From Mycobacterium colombiense (lineage in GTDB: Bacteria > Actinomycetota > Actinomycetes > Mycobacteriales > Mycobacteriaceae): a stretch of DNA of 64,000 nt. Where the stretch lies: contig NZ_LZSX01000008.1 in the NCBI RefSeq assembly GCF_001665835.1, positions 62,001 to 126,000 of the forward strand, written 5' to 3'. The first letter of the stretch is position 1. The number at the start of each line of letters is the position of its first letter. The notes under the pieces are model-generated. The model had not been told where the DNA came from. It made no database searches and worked only from the letters and a program-made list of their open reading frames with translations. Position numbers and translations under genes: made by a program. Shown here in pieces: positions 16,918 through 25,936 of this stretch.

Positions 16918-19440
16918 CTAGATCTTGACCGTCAGTGGCCAGACGTTCCAGATCTCGTCGCAGTACTCGGTGATGGCGCGATCCGACGAGAACTTGCCGC
17001 TGCGCGCGGTGTTGAGGATCGACATCTTGGTCCACGATTCCCGGTCCTGCCAGGAAGCGCTGACCCGCTCCTGGCAGTCCAGGTAGGACGCATAGTCGGC
17101 GCACACCAGGAAGGGGTCGTCGTAGCGCAGGTTGTCCACCAGGGGCCGGAACACCTCGGTGTCCCCGCGCGAGAACGTCCCGCCGGCAATGAGATCCAGC
17201 ACCGCGCGCAGCTCGTCGTTGCCATCGATGTAATCGGCCGGACGATATCCGTTGGCCTTGACCGCCGCGACCTGCTCCTCCGTCAGGCCGAACAGGAAGA
17301 AGTTCTCCGGGCCGACCTCGTCGCGCATCTCGACGTTCGCCCCGTCCAGGGTGCCGATGGTCAGCGCCCCGTTGATCATGAACTTCATGTTCCCCGTGCC
17401 GGAGGCTTCCTTGCCGGCGGTGGAGATCTGCTCGGACAAATCGGCGGCCGGGTAGATCATGTGGGCGTTCTGCACGTTGAAGTTGGGCACGAATGCCACC
17501 TTCAGGAATCGGTTCACGTCCGGATCCGCGTTCACCGTTTCCCCGACCGCGTTGATCAGCTTGATGATTCGCTTGGCCAGGAAATACCCGGGGGCAGCCT
17601 TGCCACCAAAGATGAAGGCGCGCTGCGGGATCGACAGGCCGGGATTCTGTTTGAGCCGGTGGTAGAGCGCGACGACGTGCAGGACGTTGAGGTGCTGGCG
17701 CTTGTATTCGTGGATGCGCTTGACCTGGACGTCGAACATCCAGTCTGGGTTCAGTTCGACGCCGGCAACCGAGTGGATGTATTTGGCCAGGCGTGACTTG
17801 TTGTTGCGCTTGATGTCGCGCCACTCGCGCCGGAAGGCGGCGTCGTCGACAAACGGCTCGAGCCCGCGCAGCCGGTCCAGATCGGTCAACCAGCCGTCAC
17901 CGACGGTGCGGTCCAGCAGTTCGCGCAGCCCGGGGTTGGCCAGCGCGAGGAACCGGCGCGGCGTCACACCGTTGGTCTTGTTGCTGAACCGTTCCGGCCA
18001 CATCTCGTAAAAGTCTTTGAGCACACTGCTTTTCAGTAGCTCCGAGTGAAGTGCGGCGACACCGTTGATGGCGTGGCTGCCGACGGTGGCCAGGTGTGCC
18101 ATCCGGACGTGCTTGCCGCCGTTCTCACCGATCAACGACATCCGGGCTACGCGGTCCTCGTCACCGGGAAAGCGGCCGCGCACCTCGTCGAGGAACCGCC
18201 GGTTGATCTCGTAGATGATCTCCAGGTGGCGCGGCAGCGACTCGGCGAACATCTCCAGCGGCCAGGTCTCGAGCGCCTCGGGCAGCAGGGTGTGGTTGGT
18301 GTAGCCGAACGTCGCGACGGTGATGTCCCACGCCTCGTCCCAGTCCAATTCGCGCTCGTCGACCAGCAGCCGCATCAGCTCGGCGACCCCGATCGAGGGA
18401 TGGGTGTCGTTGAGCTGCAAGGCAAACCGCTGCGGTAGTTCCTTGACGGACACGTCGGCGAGGTCGTCCATGATGTGCAGCACGTGTTGCAGCGAGCAGG
18501 AAACGAAGAAGTACTGCTGCAGCAGGCGCAGCCGCTTGCCAGCGTCGGGCTCGTCATTGGGGTACAGCACCTTGGTGACGGTCTCGGACGTGACCTCGTC
18601 CTCGACCGCCTTGTAGTAGTCACCGGTGTTGAAGGCCTCCAACGCAAATGACTTGACGGCGCGCGCGCTCCACAACGTCAGCACGTTGCAGGTGTTGACG
18701 CCGTAGCCCTGGATGGGTGTGTCGTAGGCGGTGCCCTTCAGCAGCCGTCCGGGCACCCAGCGGACGCGGTCGTGGCCGGCCTCGTCGGTGTAGTGCTCGG
18801 CATAGCCGCCCCACTTGACCAGGAAGCTGACGTCGGGTTTAGCGATCTCCCAAGGGTTTCCGTTGTCCAGCCAGTTGTCGGTCTGCTCGACCTGCCAGCC
18901 GTCGTGGATTTCCTGATCGAAGATGCCGAATTCGTAGCGGATGCCGTAGCCGATCGCAGGGCGCTCCAGGGTGGCCAGCGAGTCCAGGTAGCACGCGGCG
19001 AGCCTGCCGAGGCCCCCGTTGCCCAGCCCGGGTTCCTCCTCGCAGGCCAGGACCGTGTCGAGGTTCTGGCCCATCGCCGCCAGCGCCTCTCGGGCGGCCC
19101 GCTCCATCTGGAGGTTCAGCAGATTGTTGCCCAGTTGCGGCCCCATCAGGAATTCGGCCGACAGGTAGCAGGTCACCTTGCGCCCGAGGTCGAGTGAGGT
19201 CTGCGTCGAGACCACCCGGCGGTCCTGCATGCGGTCCCGCACCGCCAGAGCGAGCGCGCGGTAGTAATGCTCGGGGCGCCGCGCCGCCGCCGGGCGCCCG
19301 ATCGAGTAGCGCAGGTGGTCGTTGATCGCCCGCTGTAGTGCCGCCGCGCCCATCCCGGTACGAGAATGCTCGACCAAGTCGGCCCGGGTGGGGTTGCCGG
19401 GGGAGAGTCCGTCGGAGGGCGTCTGATCGACATCGGTCAT
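16918..19440 (-). CDS. glgP: Glycogen/alpha-glucan phosphorylase
   Basis: An 840-residue GT35 phosphorylase that releases glucose-1-phosphate from alpha-1,4-glucans. The pyridoxal-phosphate lysine is Lys686 in the diagnostic motif EASGTGNMKF. N-terminal YLSAEFLMG and C-terminal GNMKFMINGALTIGTLDGANVEM-type sequence are also typical (the latter given as key residues only). The length equals that of short bacterial GlgP. The start at 19440 is ATG. It is transcribed alone, divergently from the MFS gene across a 207-base gap. Confidence 0.97.
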   Translation of the reverse strand: MTDVDQTPSDGLSPGNPTRADLVEHSRTGMGAAALQRAINDHLRYSIGRPAAARRPEHYYRALALAVRDRMQDRRVVSTQTSLDLGRKVTCYLSAEFLMGPQLGNNLLNLQMERAAREALAAMGQNLDTVLACEEEPGLGNGGLGRLAACYLDSLATLERPAIGYGIRYEFGIFDQEIHDGWQVEQTDNWLDNGNPWEIAKPDVSFLVKWGGYAEHYTDEAGHDRVRWVPGRLLKGTAYDTPIQGYGVNTCNVLTLWSARAVKSFALEAFNTGDYYKAVEDEVTSETVTKVLYPNDEPDAGKRLRLLQQYFFVSCSLQHVLHIMDDLADVSVKELPQRFALQLNDTHPSIGVAELMRLLVDERELDWDEAWDITVATFGYTNHTLLPEALETWPLEMFAESLPRHLEIIYEINRRFLDEVRGRFPGDEDRVARMSLIGENGGKHVRMAHLATVGSHAINGVAALHSELLKSSVLKDFYEMWPERFSNKTNGVTPRRFLALANPGLRELLDRTVGDGWLTDLDRLRGLEPFVDDAAFRREWRDIKRNNKSRLAKYIHSVAGVELNPDWMFDVQVKRIHEYKRQHLNVLHVVALYHRLKQNPGLSIPQRAFIFGGKAAPGYFLAKRIIKLINAVGETVNADPDVNRFLKVAFVPNFNVQNAHMIYPAADLSEQISTAGKEASGTGNMKFMINGALTIGTLDGANVEMRDEVGPENFFLFGLTEEQVAAVKANGYRPADYIDGNDELRAVLDLIAGGTFSRGDTEVFRPLVDNLRYDDPFLVCADYASYLDCQERVSASWQDRESWTKMSILNTARSGKFSSDRAITEYCDEIWNVWPLTVKI

Positions 19441-19647
19441 GGTGGGTCCTACTCGCTAGAGATGGTGTCAGCACGGCGTGGCCTACCCAGTGGCGTGCAG
19501 GCCGTCAGTCTCGCAGCGGTGTTTGCACACCAGGAGCGGAATTGAAGTCTGCCACGTGAACGGAAGCTCACTTACTGGCGACGAGAGAGCGTTGCCAGCC
19601 GGGGTCGGTGGCCGCGGCGGCGACCCCATAGCGCAGAATCCTCATCC

Positions 19648-21147
19648 GTGGGCCGGCCTGGTGGCGGTGAATCGACGGAGCCACGTCAACTGCCGTTGGC
19701 GTCGGCCGGCGCGCGTTGGCTCATCGCCGCGGCCGTCCTCGGCTCGGGGATTGCGCTCCTCGACGGGACCGTGGTCAACGTTGCGCTGCCTACCATCGGC
19801 CGGGAGCTTGGTGGGGGTCTGACCGGCCAACAATGGGTCCTCGATGGCTACCTGTTGACGCTGAGCGCCTTGCTCCTCTCCGGAGGCGCTGCGGGCGACC
19901 GGTACGGCCGGCGACGGGTCTTTCTTGCTGGACTGGTGGTTTTCAGCGTGGCTTCTCTCGGCTGCGGTTTGGCGCCGACGATCGGATGGCTGATCGGCGC
20001 TCGGCTGGTGCAGGGTGTCGGCGCGGCGGCGTTGGTCCCGGGCAGCCTTGCCCTGATCGACGCCGGCATCACCGACGGCGACCGCGGCCGTGCCGTCGGT
20101 CTCTGGGCGGGCATGTCCGGTGTGACGACGGCGCTGGGTCCGTTCATCGGCGGCTGGCTGGTCGACGCGGCGTCGTGGCACTGGGTTTTCCTCTTGAACC
20201 TTCCGCTGGCCGTCGCGGTGGCATGGATCGCTGCGCGGCACATCTCGGAATCTCGCGATCAAACCGCACGGGGCGGCCCCGACATCCTCGGGGCTGCCGC
20301 CGTCACGGTCGGCCTGGCGGGGGTCATCTTCGCGCTGATCGAGGCCCCTTCGCTCGGTTGGACATTCGTGACAGTCACCGCCGCCTGCGTGGGGCTGACT
20401 GCGTTGGTCGCTTTCCCCCTGATTGAACGACGCGCACCGTCGCCGCTGTTGCCCCAGGAGCTTTTCCGCTCAAGGCAATTCACCGGGGCCAATCTCACGA
20501 CCTTGGCCGTGTACACGGCAATCGGCGGTGCGTTGTTCCTGTTGGCGCTGCAGCTGCAACAAAGCCTGCACTACTCTGCCCTCGCGGCAGGTCTGGCGAC
20601 GCTGCCGATGACGATCATCATGATGATCGGCTCCCCGTTGGCCGGTGCGTTGGGGCAGCGGACCGGTCCCAGGCTGCCCATGACGGTCGGCCCGTTGGTC
20701 GCTGCGGGCGGTGTGGCGTTGATGGCGCGTATCGTGCCCGGGGCGACTTACCTGGCTGCAGTCCTGCCCGCGGTGGTTATCTTCAGCGTCGGCCTGGCGA
20801 TCACGGTGGCGCCTCTGACTGCAGCCGTTCTTTCTGCGGTTCCTGATGCCTATGCCGGAACCGCTTCGGGTGTGAACAACGCGGTTTCGAGGATCGCGGG
20901 CCTTCTCGCAATCGCTGTGTTGCCAGTCGCCGCCGGGATCGACGCAGCCCCCGGGACGCCCCTCGGCCCCGGCTTCTCGCTCGCGATGATCATCATCGCA
21001 GTCGTATGTGTGGTCGGCGGAAGTGTCGCGCTGCTGACGATCCGCACCGGCGGCGACTTTGCGCATCAATTGGTGCCGGGCATCAACCACGCCTGCCAAG
21101 ACCCGTGCACCCGACGACCAGGCAGCCGCGCGCCGGACGCGGTGTAG
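19648..21147 (+). CDS. DHA2-family MFS drug efflux transporter
   Basis: A 499-residue proton-coupled exporter with about 14 membrane segments. Motif A (GAAGDRYGRRRV, about residues 75-86), motif C-like GxxxGPxxGG (TALGPFIGGWL) and the N-terminal LDGTVVNVALPTI are signatures of the EmrB/QacA group. The GTG at 19648 has no clear ribosome-binding site; the soluble N-terminus of ~20 residues could be shorter. It is near the SMR pump mmr, making a small efflux locus. The drug range is unknown. Confidence 0.88.
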   Translation: MGRPGGGESTEPRQLPLASAGARWLIAAAVLGSGIALLDGTVVNVALPTIGRELGGGLTGQQWVLDGYLLTLSALLLSGGAAGDRYGRRRVFLAGLVVFSVASLGCGLAPTIGWLIGARLVQGVGAAALVPGSLALIDAGITDGDRGRAVGLWAGMSGVTTALGPFIGGWLVDAASWHWVFLLNLPLAVAVAWIAARHISESRDQTARGGPDILGAAAVTVGLAGVIFALIEAPSLGWTFVTVTAACVGLTALVAFPLIERRAPSPLLPQELFRSRQFTGANLTTLAVYTAIGGALFLLALQLQQSLHYSALAAGLATLPMTIIMMIGSPLAGALGQRTGPRLPMTVGPLVAAGGVALMARIVPGATYLAAVLPAVVIFSVGLAITVAPLTAAVLSAVPDAYAGTASGVNNAVSRIAGLLAIAVLPVAAGIDAAPGTPLGPGFSLAMIIIAVVCVVGGSVALLTIRTGGDFAHQLVPGINHACQDPCTRRPGSRAPDAV

Positions 21148-21202
21148 TTCTGCGACAGGAGCGCAAGGACTCGTTGGTTGCCACAGCGGACAAGCCGGGC
21201 GG

Positions 21203-21526
21203 TCAGTGCGCGCCGGTCAAATTCAGCGTCACCACCCCGGCGATGATCAGCCCGACGCCGAGAACCTTCGTCACGGATATCGACGAGCCCAGAAACAGCA
21301 CTGCGATCAGCACGATCAGGGCGGTACCGATCGCGGACCACAACGCGTAGGCGACGTCGGTTTGCATACCGCGCGAAATCGACACCGCCAGCAGGGCGAA
21401 GGAGACTGCATAACCGATCAGGCACACCACGGTCGGCCACAGTCGGCTGAAGCCGTCGGTGCTCTTGAGCAGGCTGGTCGCTATCACCTCAGCGAATATG
21501 GCGCCGAGGAGAAAGAGATAAGTCAA
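21203..21526 (-). CDS. mmr: SMR-family multidrug efflux pump Mmr
   Basis: A 107-residue, four-helix small multidrug resistance protein; the membrane-embedded Glu13-type residue of the family lies in FAEVIATSLLKSTDGF and the last helix ends in VGLIIAGVVTLNL. It exports lipophilic cations. TTG 21526 is preferred over an upstream ATG (21541) because AAGGAGG lies four bases before it and because the resulting length and first residues match M. tuberculosis Mmr (Rv3065) as I remember it. It is divergent from the hydrolase gene, with a 53-base promoter gap. Confidence 0.93.
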   Translation of the reverse strand: MTYLFLLGAIFAEVIATSLLKSTDGFSRLWPTVVCLIGYAVSFALLAVSISRGMQTDVAYALWSAIGTALIVLIAVLFLGSSISVTKVLGVGLIIAGVVTLNLTGAH

Positions 21527-21545
21527 AACGCCTCCTTGCATACCC

Positions 21546-21567
21546 AGGTACACGTACGTATTTACCT
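21546..21567. promoter_or_regulatory. Dyad between mmr and hydrolase gene
   Basis: AGGTA (21546-21550) and TACCT (21563-21567) flank a centre containing the self-complementary ACGTACGT (21552-21559). It lies in the 53-base gap between two divergent starts and so could control both. In M. tuberculosis a TetR protein next to mmr represses it; no TetR gene lies beside mmr here. Confidence 0.4.
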
Positions 21568-21579
21568 GACAGGGAGGCA

Positions 21580-22542
21580 ATGGATCGTCTTCCACTCGCC
21601 GACGAAGGGTTGCGCCGTATGACGCTTGCCGGGCATCCACTGGAGCTCGATGTCAGTGAGGTGATCGGGGAACGCGCGGCGCTGGCCGCGACGTACTATC
21701 CCGCCCGCGGCGGCGAGCGGGCCCCCGCGGTGCTGGTTTGCCTGCCGGGCGGTACGTACAGCCGCGAATACTGGGACCTCGAGATCCCCGGCCACCACGG
21801 GTACAGCTTTGCCGGCTTCGCCACCGAGAACGGCTACGCTGTCGTGACGATCGACCCCTTGGGCACCGGCGAAAGCTCGCACCCCGCATGTGATTTCGAC
21901 TTCGGCGATATCGCCGCAACGCTGGCGTGTGCCGTTTCCGCCCTGCCGGACACGATCGGCATCCACGCGCCGCCGGTCGCCGTGGCGCATTCGCTGGGCG
22001 GGTATCTGGCCATCACCCAGCAAGCGCTGTTTCCCGGTTATGCCGGGCTGGCGGTGCTCGGTTGCACCAATCAACACGTCGCGCCGCTGAACCTCGATGC
22101 GGCGATCATCGCGCGCTGCGCCACCCCGCAAGGCCGCACCGAGCTGGCCGCCGAAATCCTGTCCGCCCTTCCGCAGCCGTATTTCGAGGGGCCACGCGAG
22201 CACCTGCAGAGCTGGTTTCACCTCGCCGACGTGCCCGCCGACGTCGTCGCGGCCGACTCCGTCACCGCCAAGTCGGTGGTTCCCCGGGTGTTCGGCACGG
22301 CGATGATCCCCGGCGTCGTCGCCGAGCACGCGGCGCGAATCGACATCCCGGTGCTCGTCGGTTACGGCGTGGTCGACGTCTCGCCGGATCCGCGCGCCGA
22401 GGCCGGGCTGTACCGGAGCAGCCCCGACATCACCACGATCGTGCTGGCCGACAGCGCGCACTGCCACAACATGGCGTCGAGCCGGCATCGGCTGTGGCGT
22501 CGCCTGCTCGCCTGGGCCGCCACCGTAACCTTGCCAGCGTGA
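21580..22542 (+). CDS. Alpha/beta-hydrolase
   Basis: A 320-residue hydrolase with the nucleophile elbow AHSLGG (about residues 143-148), an oxyanion stretch CLPGGTYSREYWD, an acid candidate in VVDVSPDPR and the catalytic His in DSAHCHN near the C-terminus. GGGAGGCA precedes the ATG by a short spacer. The substrate is unknown; the Cys- and His-rich end is typical of several mycobacterial hydrolases. Its stop overlaps the DoxX gene. Confidence 0.85.
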   Translation: MDRLPLADEGLRRMTLAGHPLELDVSEVIGERAALAATYYPARGGERAPAVLVCLPGGTYSREYWDLEIPGHHGYSFAGFATENGYAVVTIDPLGTGESSHPACDFDFGDIAATLACAVSALPDTIGIHAPPVAVAHSLGGYLAITQQALFPGYAGLAVLGCTNQHVAPLNLDAAIIARCATPQGRTELAAEILSALPQPYFEGPREHLQSWFHLADVPADVVAADSVTAKSVVPRVFGTAMIPGVVAEHAARIDIPVLVGYGVVDVSPDPRAEAGLYRSSPDITTIVLADSAHCHNMASSRHRLWRRLLAWAATVTLPA

Positions 22543-22967
22543 TTAATGGGCTCGACCAGACACTGGCTCGCTACGCCCCTGCCGTGCTCAGCCTGTTTCG
22601 CTGCGTCTACGGTTTGCTCTTCGCCGCATACGGGTCGAGAAGCCTCTTTGACTGGCCCGTCCGCTCGCCCGTTCATATCGAGTTCGGACTCTGGCCGGAG
22701 TGGTACGCCGGCCTGATTGAAATCGTCGCGGGTCTGCTCATCGCAAGCGGGTTGTTCACCCGCGCCGTCGCGTTCGTCGCCTCGGGGGAGATGGCGGTCG
22801 CTTACTTCTCGATTCATCAACCCAAGGCGCTTTGGCCCGTCGCCGATCCGCCCGCAGGCAACGGTGGAGCCTTGGCGATCCTGTTCTGCTTCGCGTTCTT
22901 CCTGCTGGTCTTCTCCGGCGGCGGCGCCTACTCGCTCGATGCACTACGCCGAAAGACGTCCAGCTGA
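22539..22967 (+). CDS. DoxX-family membrane protein
   Basis: A 142-residue, four-TM protein of the DoxX family: LFRCVYGLLFAAYG in helix 1, EWYAGLIEIVAGLLIASGLFTR for helix 2 with the loop (key residues E, G, L, F, R), and ALAILFCFAFFLLVFSGGG near the end. DoxX proteins are linked to quinone or thiosulfate redox and to oxidative-stress responses. The GTG at 22539 overlaps the hydrolase stop by four bases, so translation is coupled. Function here is not defined. Confidence 0.85.
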   Translation: MINGLDQTLARYAPAVLSLFRCVYGLLFAAYGSRSLFDWPVRSPVHIEFGLWPEWYAGLIEIVAGLLIASGLFTRAVAFVASGEMAVAYFSIHQPKALWPVADPPAGNGGALAILFCFAFFLLVFSGGGAYSLDALRRKTSS

Positions 22968-23050
22968 GGCTTCCCCTCGACCGGCGATAATGGCATTCTC
23001 TGATACGGAGAAGCTGTTTCCACCGACGGGCGGGTTCGGAGAGGTTGACG

Positions 23051-23848
23051 ATGAGTGCACAACGCTGCGACGGGATGGTGGCTCTCGTCACCGGAAGCAG
23101 CCGGGGCCTGGGCAAGGCGATCGCCGTGCGGCTGGCCGAACGCGGGGCCACGGTGGCGTTGACCGCCCGCACGATGGACCCCGATCCGAAGTACCAGGGG
23201 TCGCTGAGCCAGACGCGCGACGATATCGTCGGCGCGGGCGGCAAAGCCGTTGCGGTCCAAGCGGATCTGTCCCAATCCGAGGACCGGGAACGTCTTTTCG
23301 CCGAGGTGACCGGTGCCGTCGGCGCGCCCGACATCCTGGTCAACAACGCCGCGGTGACGTTCCTGCGGCCCCTCGACGGGTTTCCCGAGCGACGCGCCCG
23401 GCTGATGATGGAGATGCACGTGCTCGGGCCCCTGCACCTGTGTCAGCTGGCGATACCCGCGATGCGCGAGCGCGGACGCGGCTGGATCTTGAACCTGACC
23501 TCGGTGGGCGGCGACCTGCCGGCCGGGCCGCCGTTCTCGGAGTTCGACCGGACCGCCGGCTTCGGCATCTACGGCACGGCCAAGGCCGCGCTCAATCGGT
23601 TGACGAAAAGCCTTGCGGCCGAACTCTATGACGACGGCATCGCGGTGAACGCCGCCGCCCCGTCCAATCCGGTGGCCACGCCCGGCGCCGGCACCCTCGA
23701 TCTGGCGAAGACCGACACCGAGGACATCGCGCTGATTACCGAGACCGCGTTCCGGCTGTGCACGGGCGATCCGAAGACGCTGACCGGGCGCGTCGCACAC
23801 ACCCAGCCTTTCCTCGCCGAGGTCGGCTGGACCGCGCCGGCGGGCTGA
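23051..23848 (+). CDS. SDR family oxidoreductase
   Basis: A 265-residue SDR: TGSSRGLGKA cofactor motif, NNAAV, and a YGTAK catalytic pair (GIYGTAKAALNRLTKS). The ATG at 23051 follows GAGAGG at 23039-23044; an in-frame TTG at 23045 is less likely. The loop around FERRARLMMEMHVLGPLHLCQ resembles the mycobacterial group that acts on acyl or steroid ketones, but the substrate is unknown. The next gene starts directly after its stop, so the two form an operon. Confidence 0.87.
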   Translation: MSAQRCDGMVALVTGSSRGLGKAIAVRLAERGATVALTARTMDPDPKYQGSLSQTRDDIVGAGGKAVAVQADLSQSEDRERLFAEVTGAVGAPDILVNNAAVTFLRPLDGFPERRARLMMEMHVLGPLHLCQLAIPAMRERGRGWILNLTSVGGDLPAGPPFSEFDRTAGFGIYGTAKAALNRLTKSLAAELYDDGIAVNAAAPSNPVATPGAGTLDLAKTDTEDIALITETAFRLCTGDPKTLTGRVAHTQPFLAEVGWTAPAG

Positions 23849-24808
23849 ATGGCCGAGCTCGACCCCACCGAGCTGCGCCGGCGGCTCGACCGCGCCGGCG
23901 TCACCGATGTCGTCCCGCTGGCCGGGGGAGCCTCCAGTCTGACCTTCGCGGGCACCAGCGACGGCCAACGCGTGGTGATCAAGGTCGCCCCGCCCGGCGT
24001 CGAACCGGTCGCGCATCGCGACATGCTGCGTCAGGCCCGCATCATCAAAGCGCTTGCCGCAACCAGTGTTCCGGTGCCGGAGGTGCTGTGGGAGGACGCG
24101 GGGCGCCCGCCCGCCACACCACCGCTGTACGTGATGTCACATATCGACGGCGAATGTGTGGAGCCGTTATTCGACGATTGCCCACCCGTGTCCCATGTAG
24201 GCGATCGGTACCGAAATGCGTGCCGCACCATGGCCGCGCTGCACAGCCTCGCGCCGGCGGACCTCGGGCTGGGCGATGAGCCGGTGGTCGACCCGACCGC
24301 CGAAGTCCACCGGTGGTCCGACACGCTGCGGACCGTCGACCCGGCGCTGGCGCCCGACTGGCCGAAAGTGCGCGACGCGCTGCTGGATTGCGCGCCGGGC
24401 GCGATGGCGTCCCGCGTGGTGCACGGTGACTTCCGGCTGGGCAACCTGCTCGCGGCCGGATCACGCGTCAACGCCGTCATCGACTGGGAGATCTGGTCGA
24501 TAGGCGATCCGCGCATCGATGCGGGCTGGTTTTTGATCAACTGCGATCCCGACACGTATCGGCGGGTTAACGTGCCCGACGGCATGGTGCCACCAATCGC
24601 AGAGCTCGCCGAGCTGTACCGGTCTGAGTTAGGTTGCGACGTCAGCGATTTGGGCTGGTTCACCGCGCTGGCGTGCTTCAAGTCGGTGGCGACGTGGTCG
24701 CTGATTGTCAAACACAATCGCCGGCGAGCTGCGCCGCGGGCCGAATTGGAAGCCATGGCAGCGGTTTTGCCGAGACTGCTCGAGCGTGCCCGGTCGACGC
24801 TGGCTTAG
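23849..24808 (+). CDS. Aminoglycoside phosphotransferase/choline kinase-fold protein
   Basis: A 319-residue kinase-fold protein: glycine-rich loop (LAGGASSLTF), ATP Lys (VVIKVAPP), Brenner motif HGDFRLGN (about residues 193-200) and metal-binding IDWE. This mycobacterial APH group usually sits beside SDR and FadE genes, and some members are thought to phosphorylate hydroxyl groups of lipid-like metabolites. There is no evidence that it confers aminoglycoside resistance. It begins one base after the SDR stop. Confidence 0.85.
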   Translation: MAELDPTELRRRLDRAGVTDVVPLAGGASSLTFAGTSDGQRVVIKVAPPGVEPVAHRDMLRQARIIKALAATSVPVPEVLWEDAGRPPATPPLYVMSHIDGECVEPLFDDCPPVSHVGDRYRNACRTMAALHSLAPADLGLGDEPVVDPTAEVHRWSDTLRTVDPALAPDWPKVRDALLDCAPGAMASRVVHGDFRLGNLLAAGSRVNAVIDWEIWSIGDPRIDAGWFLINCDPDTYRRVNVPDGMVPPIAELAELYRSELGCDVSDLGWFTALACFKSVATWSLIVKHNRRRAAPRAELEAMAAVLPRLLERARSTLA

Positions 24809-24823
24809 CGTCGGGGATACGCC

Positions 24824-25069
24824 TTACTGGCAGCGGACCAGTAGATTTTCGCAGATCATTCCGACGTCACCCGTGTCGTTCACGGGCTGGCCCTCATTGG
24901 ATGGGTTGGTCCAGGTGGTCGGGAACGGGCTCCACACGTCGTCGACCCAAGGCGGTTGGGGGCGCGGATCGACGTTCGGGTCCGCGTGCGCGATGCCGGC
25001 GCCGCTCGCCAGGGCGATGGCCGTCGTCGCGCAGACCAGCAGTCCGCGAGCGCGCGTGCGAAGAGTCAT
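24824..25069 (-). CDS. Small secreted protein
   Basis: An 81-residue protein with a Sec signal peptide (residues ~1-27, ending GIAHA before DPNVDP) and a short Pro/Trp-rich mature part with two Cys near the end (MICENLLVRC) that may form a disulfide. The ATG at 25069 is preceded by AGGAGGCGGGG. The frame is open further upstream, but only the signal peptide start makes sense. Similar short exported proteins are common in mycobacteria; function unknown. It diverges from the porin gene. Confidence 0.8.
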   Translation of the reverse strand: MTLRTRARGLLVCATTAIALASGAGIAHADPNVDPRPQPPWVDDVWSPFPTTWTNPSNEGQPVNDTGDVGMICENLLVRCQ

Positions 25070-25139
25070 CCCCGCCTCCTCGGTTTCGGCCGGGAATGTT
25101 GGCTTTGCGGAGGCCAAGTCTACCTGAGCCCCATATCGC

Positions 25140-25150
25140 GTAACAGTTAC
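25140..25150. promoter_or_regulatory. Short palindrome in the porin/secreted-protein promoter gap
   Basis: GTAACAGTTAC is self-complementary around one central base and lies in the 137-base gap between two divergent genes. Its half-site GTAAC is shared with the palindrome at 40,085. Small enough to be chance. Confidence 0.25.
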
Positions 25151-25206
25151 AAACACACAACAACTTCGGCCGGGCGCCCAGCAAATTTCGCTACTCGAAT
25201 TGCCGG

Positions 25207-25923
25207 GTGAGTACGGTTTCGCCCGTGAGGCCCATCGCCGTGGTCGTTCGTCGCGCAATGGTGGCTGCCGCCTGCCTGGTGATTTCATTGCCTACGGCGG
25301 CCACGACGGGTGCAGATCCCGATGTCGCCCCTGCCGCTGCGGAAGCGGCGCCGGAGGCCGACGGAGCAATGCCCTCGAATCCTCCCGCGATCCTCCATAC
25401 CCCTGACGGCTGGACGCTGGGTGTAGGCGCCAGGGACGAGCAGCAGGTTCCGGTGGCGCCGTTGACCACCGCTGTTTCGTCCCGTGAGTACCTCGCCAGC
25501 GGGATATTCGTCGGCTCGCTGATAGGACCGGGACAGCCCCAGGGCGTCCTCGAGGTGGGTTACGAGATCGGTTGCGGAATCGACATGAGCACGTCCGATG
25601 GCGTCACGATCGGGGGTACCGCCGGCATCACCCCGGGCGTGACGGGCCCGGTGAGCGGTGTGCCGTTCGACCTGCTGCCGTTGGTTCTTTTTCCCACCGC
25701 GGGTGTGCTCAATGTAGGCCTCAAGCCCGGCCTGGTGGTTGTGGTGCCGGTGGTCAAGAAGCAGTTCAGAGGATCAAATCCCTGGGTGATGGTCAGCAAC
25801 TTCCACGTCAAGATCGACGGCTGCGTGGGCGAGTCGTTCATCCGTTCCTATGCGGTGCTGAATCGAGTGACCGACGAATCCGATGTGGTGCTGTCCTACA
25901 TCGGTGTCACCAAAAAGGTCTGA
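25207..25923 (+). CDS. MspA-family outer-membrane porin
   Basis: A 238-residue MspA-type protein: signal peptide ending near TTGADP, then the MspA fold with LHTPDGWTLGVGARDEQQ, the REYLASGIFVG segment, and the pore-lining hairpin region GYEIGCGIDMSTSDGVTIGG, ending in VGESFIRSYAVL. MspA proteins form octameric channels for small hydrophilic solutes. An extra Ala/Glu-rich insert follows the signal peptide. The GTG at 25207 may be replaced by GTG 25225. It is a single gene, divergent from the small secreted protein. Confidence 0.88.
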   Translation: MSTVSPVRPIAVVVRRAMVAAACLVISLPTAATTGADPDVAPAAAEAAPEADGAMPSNPPAILHTPDGWTLGVGARDEQQVPVAPLTTAVSSREYLASGIFVGSLIGPGQPQGVLEVGYEIGCGIDMSTSDGVTIGGTAGITPGVTGPVSGVPFDLLPLVLFPTAGVLNVGLKPGLVVVVPVVKKQFRGSNPWVMVSNFHVKIDGCVGESFIRSYAVLNRVTDESDVVLSYIGVTKKV

Positions 25924-25936
25924 TGCGGCTCGCTGC

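Noticed and set aside
22996..23021. An operator built from TTCTC-N7-GAGAA and GGAGAAGCTGTTTCC upstream of the SDR at 23051
   Set aside because: Short arms; similarity to the thiolase upstream repeat is slight and may be chance.
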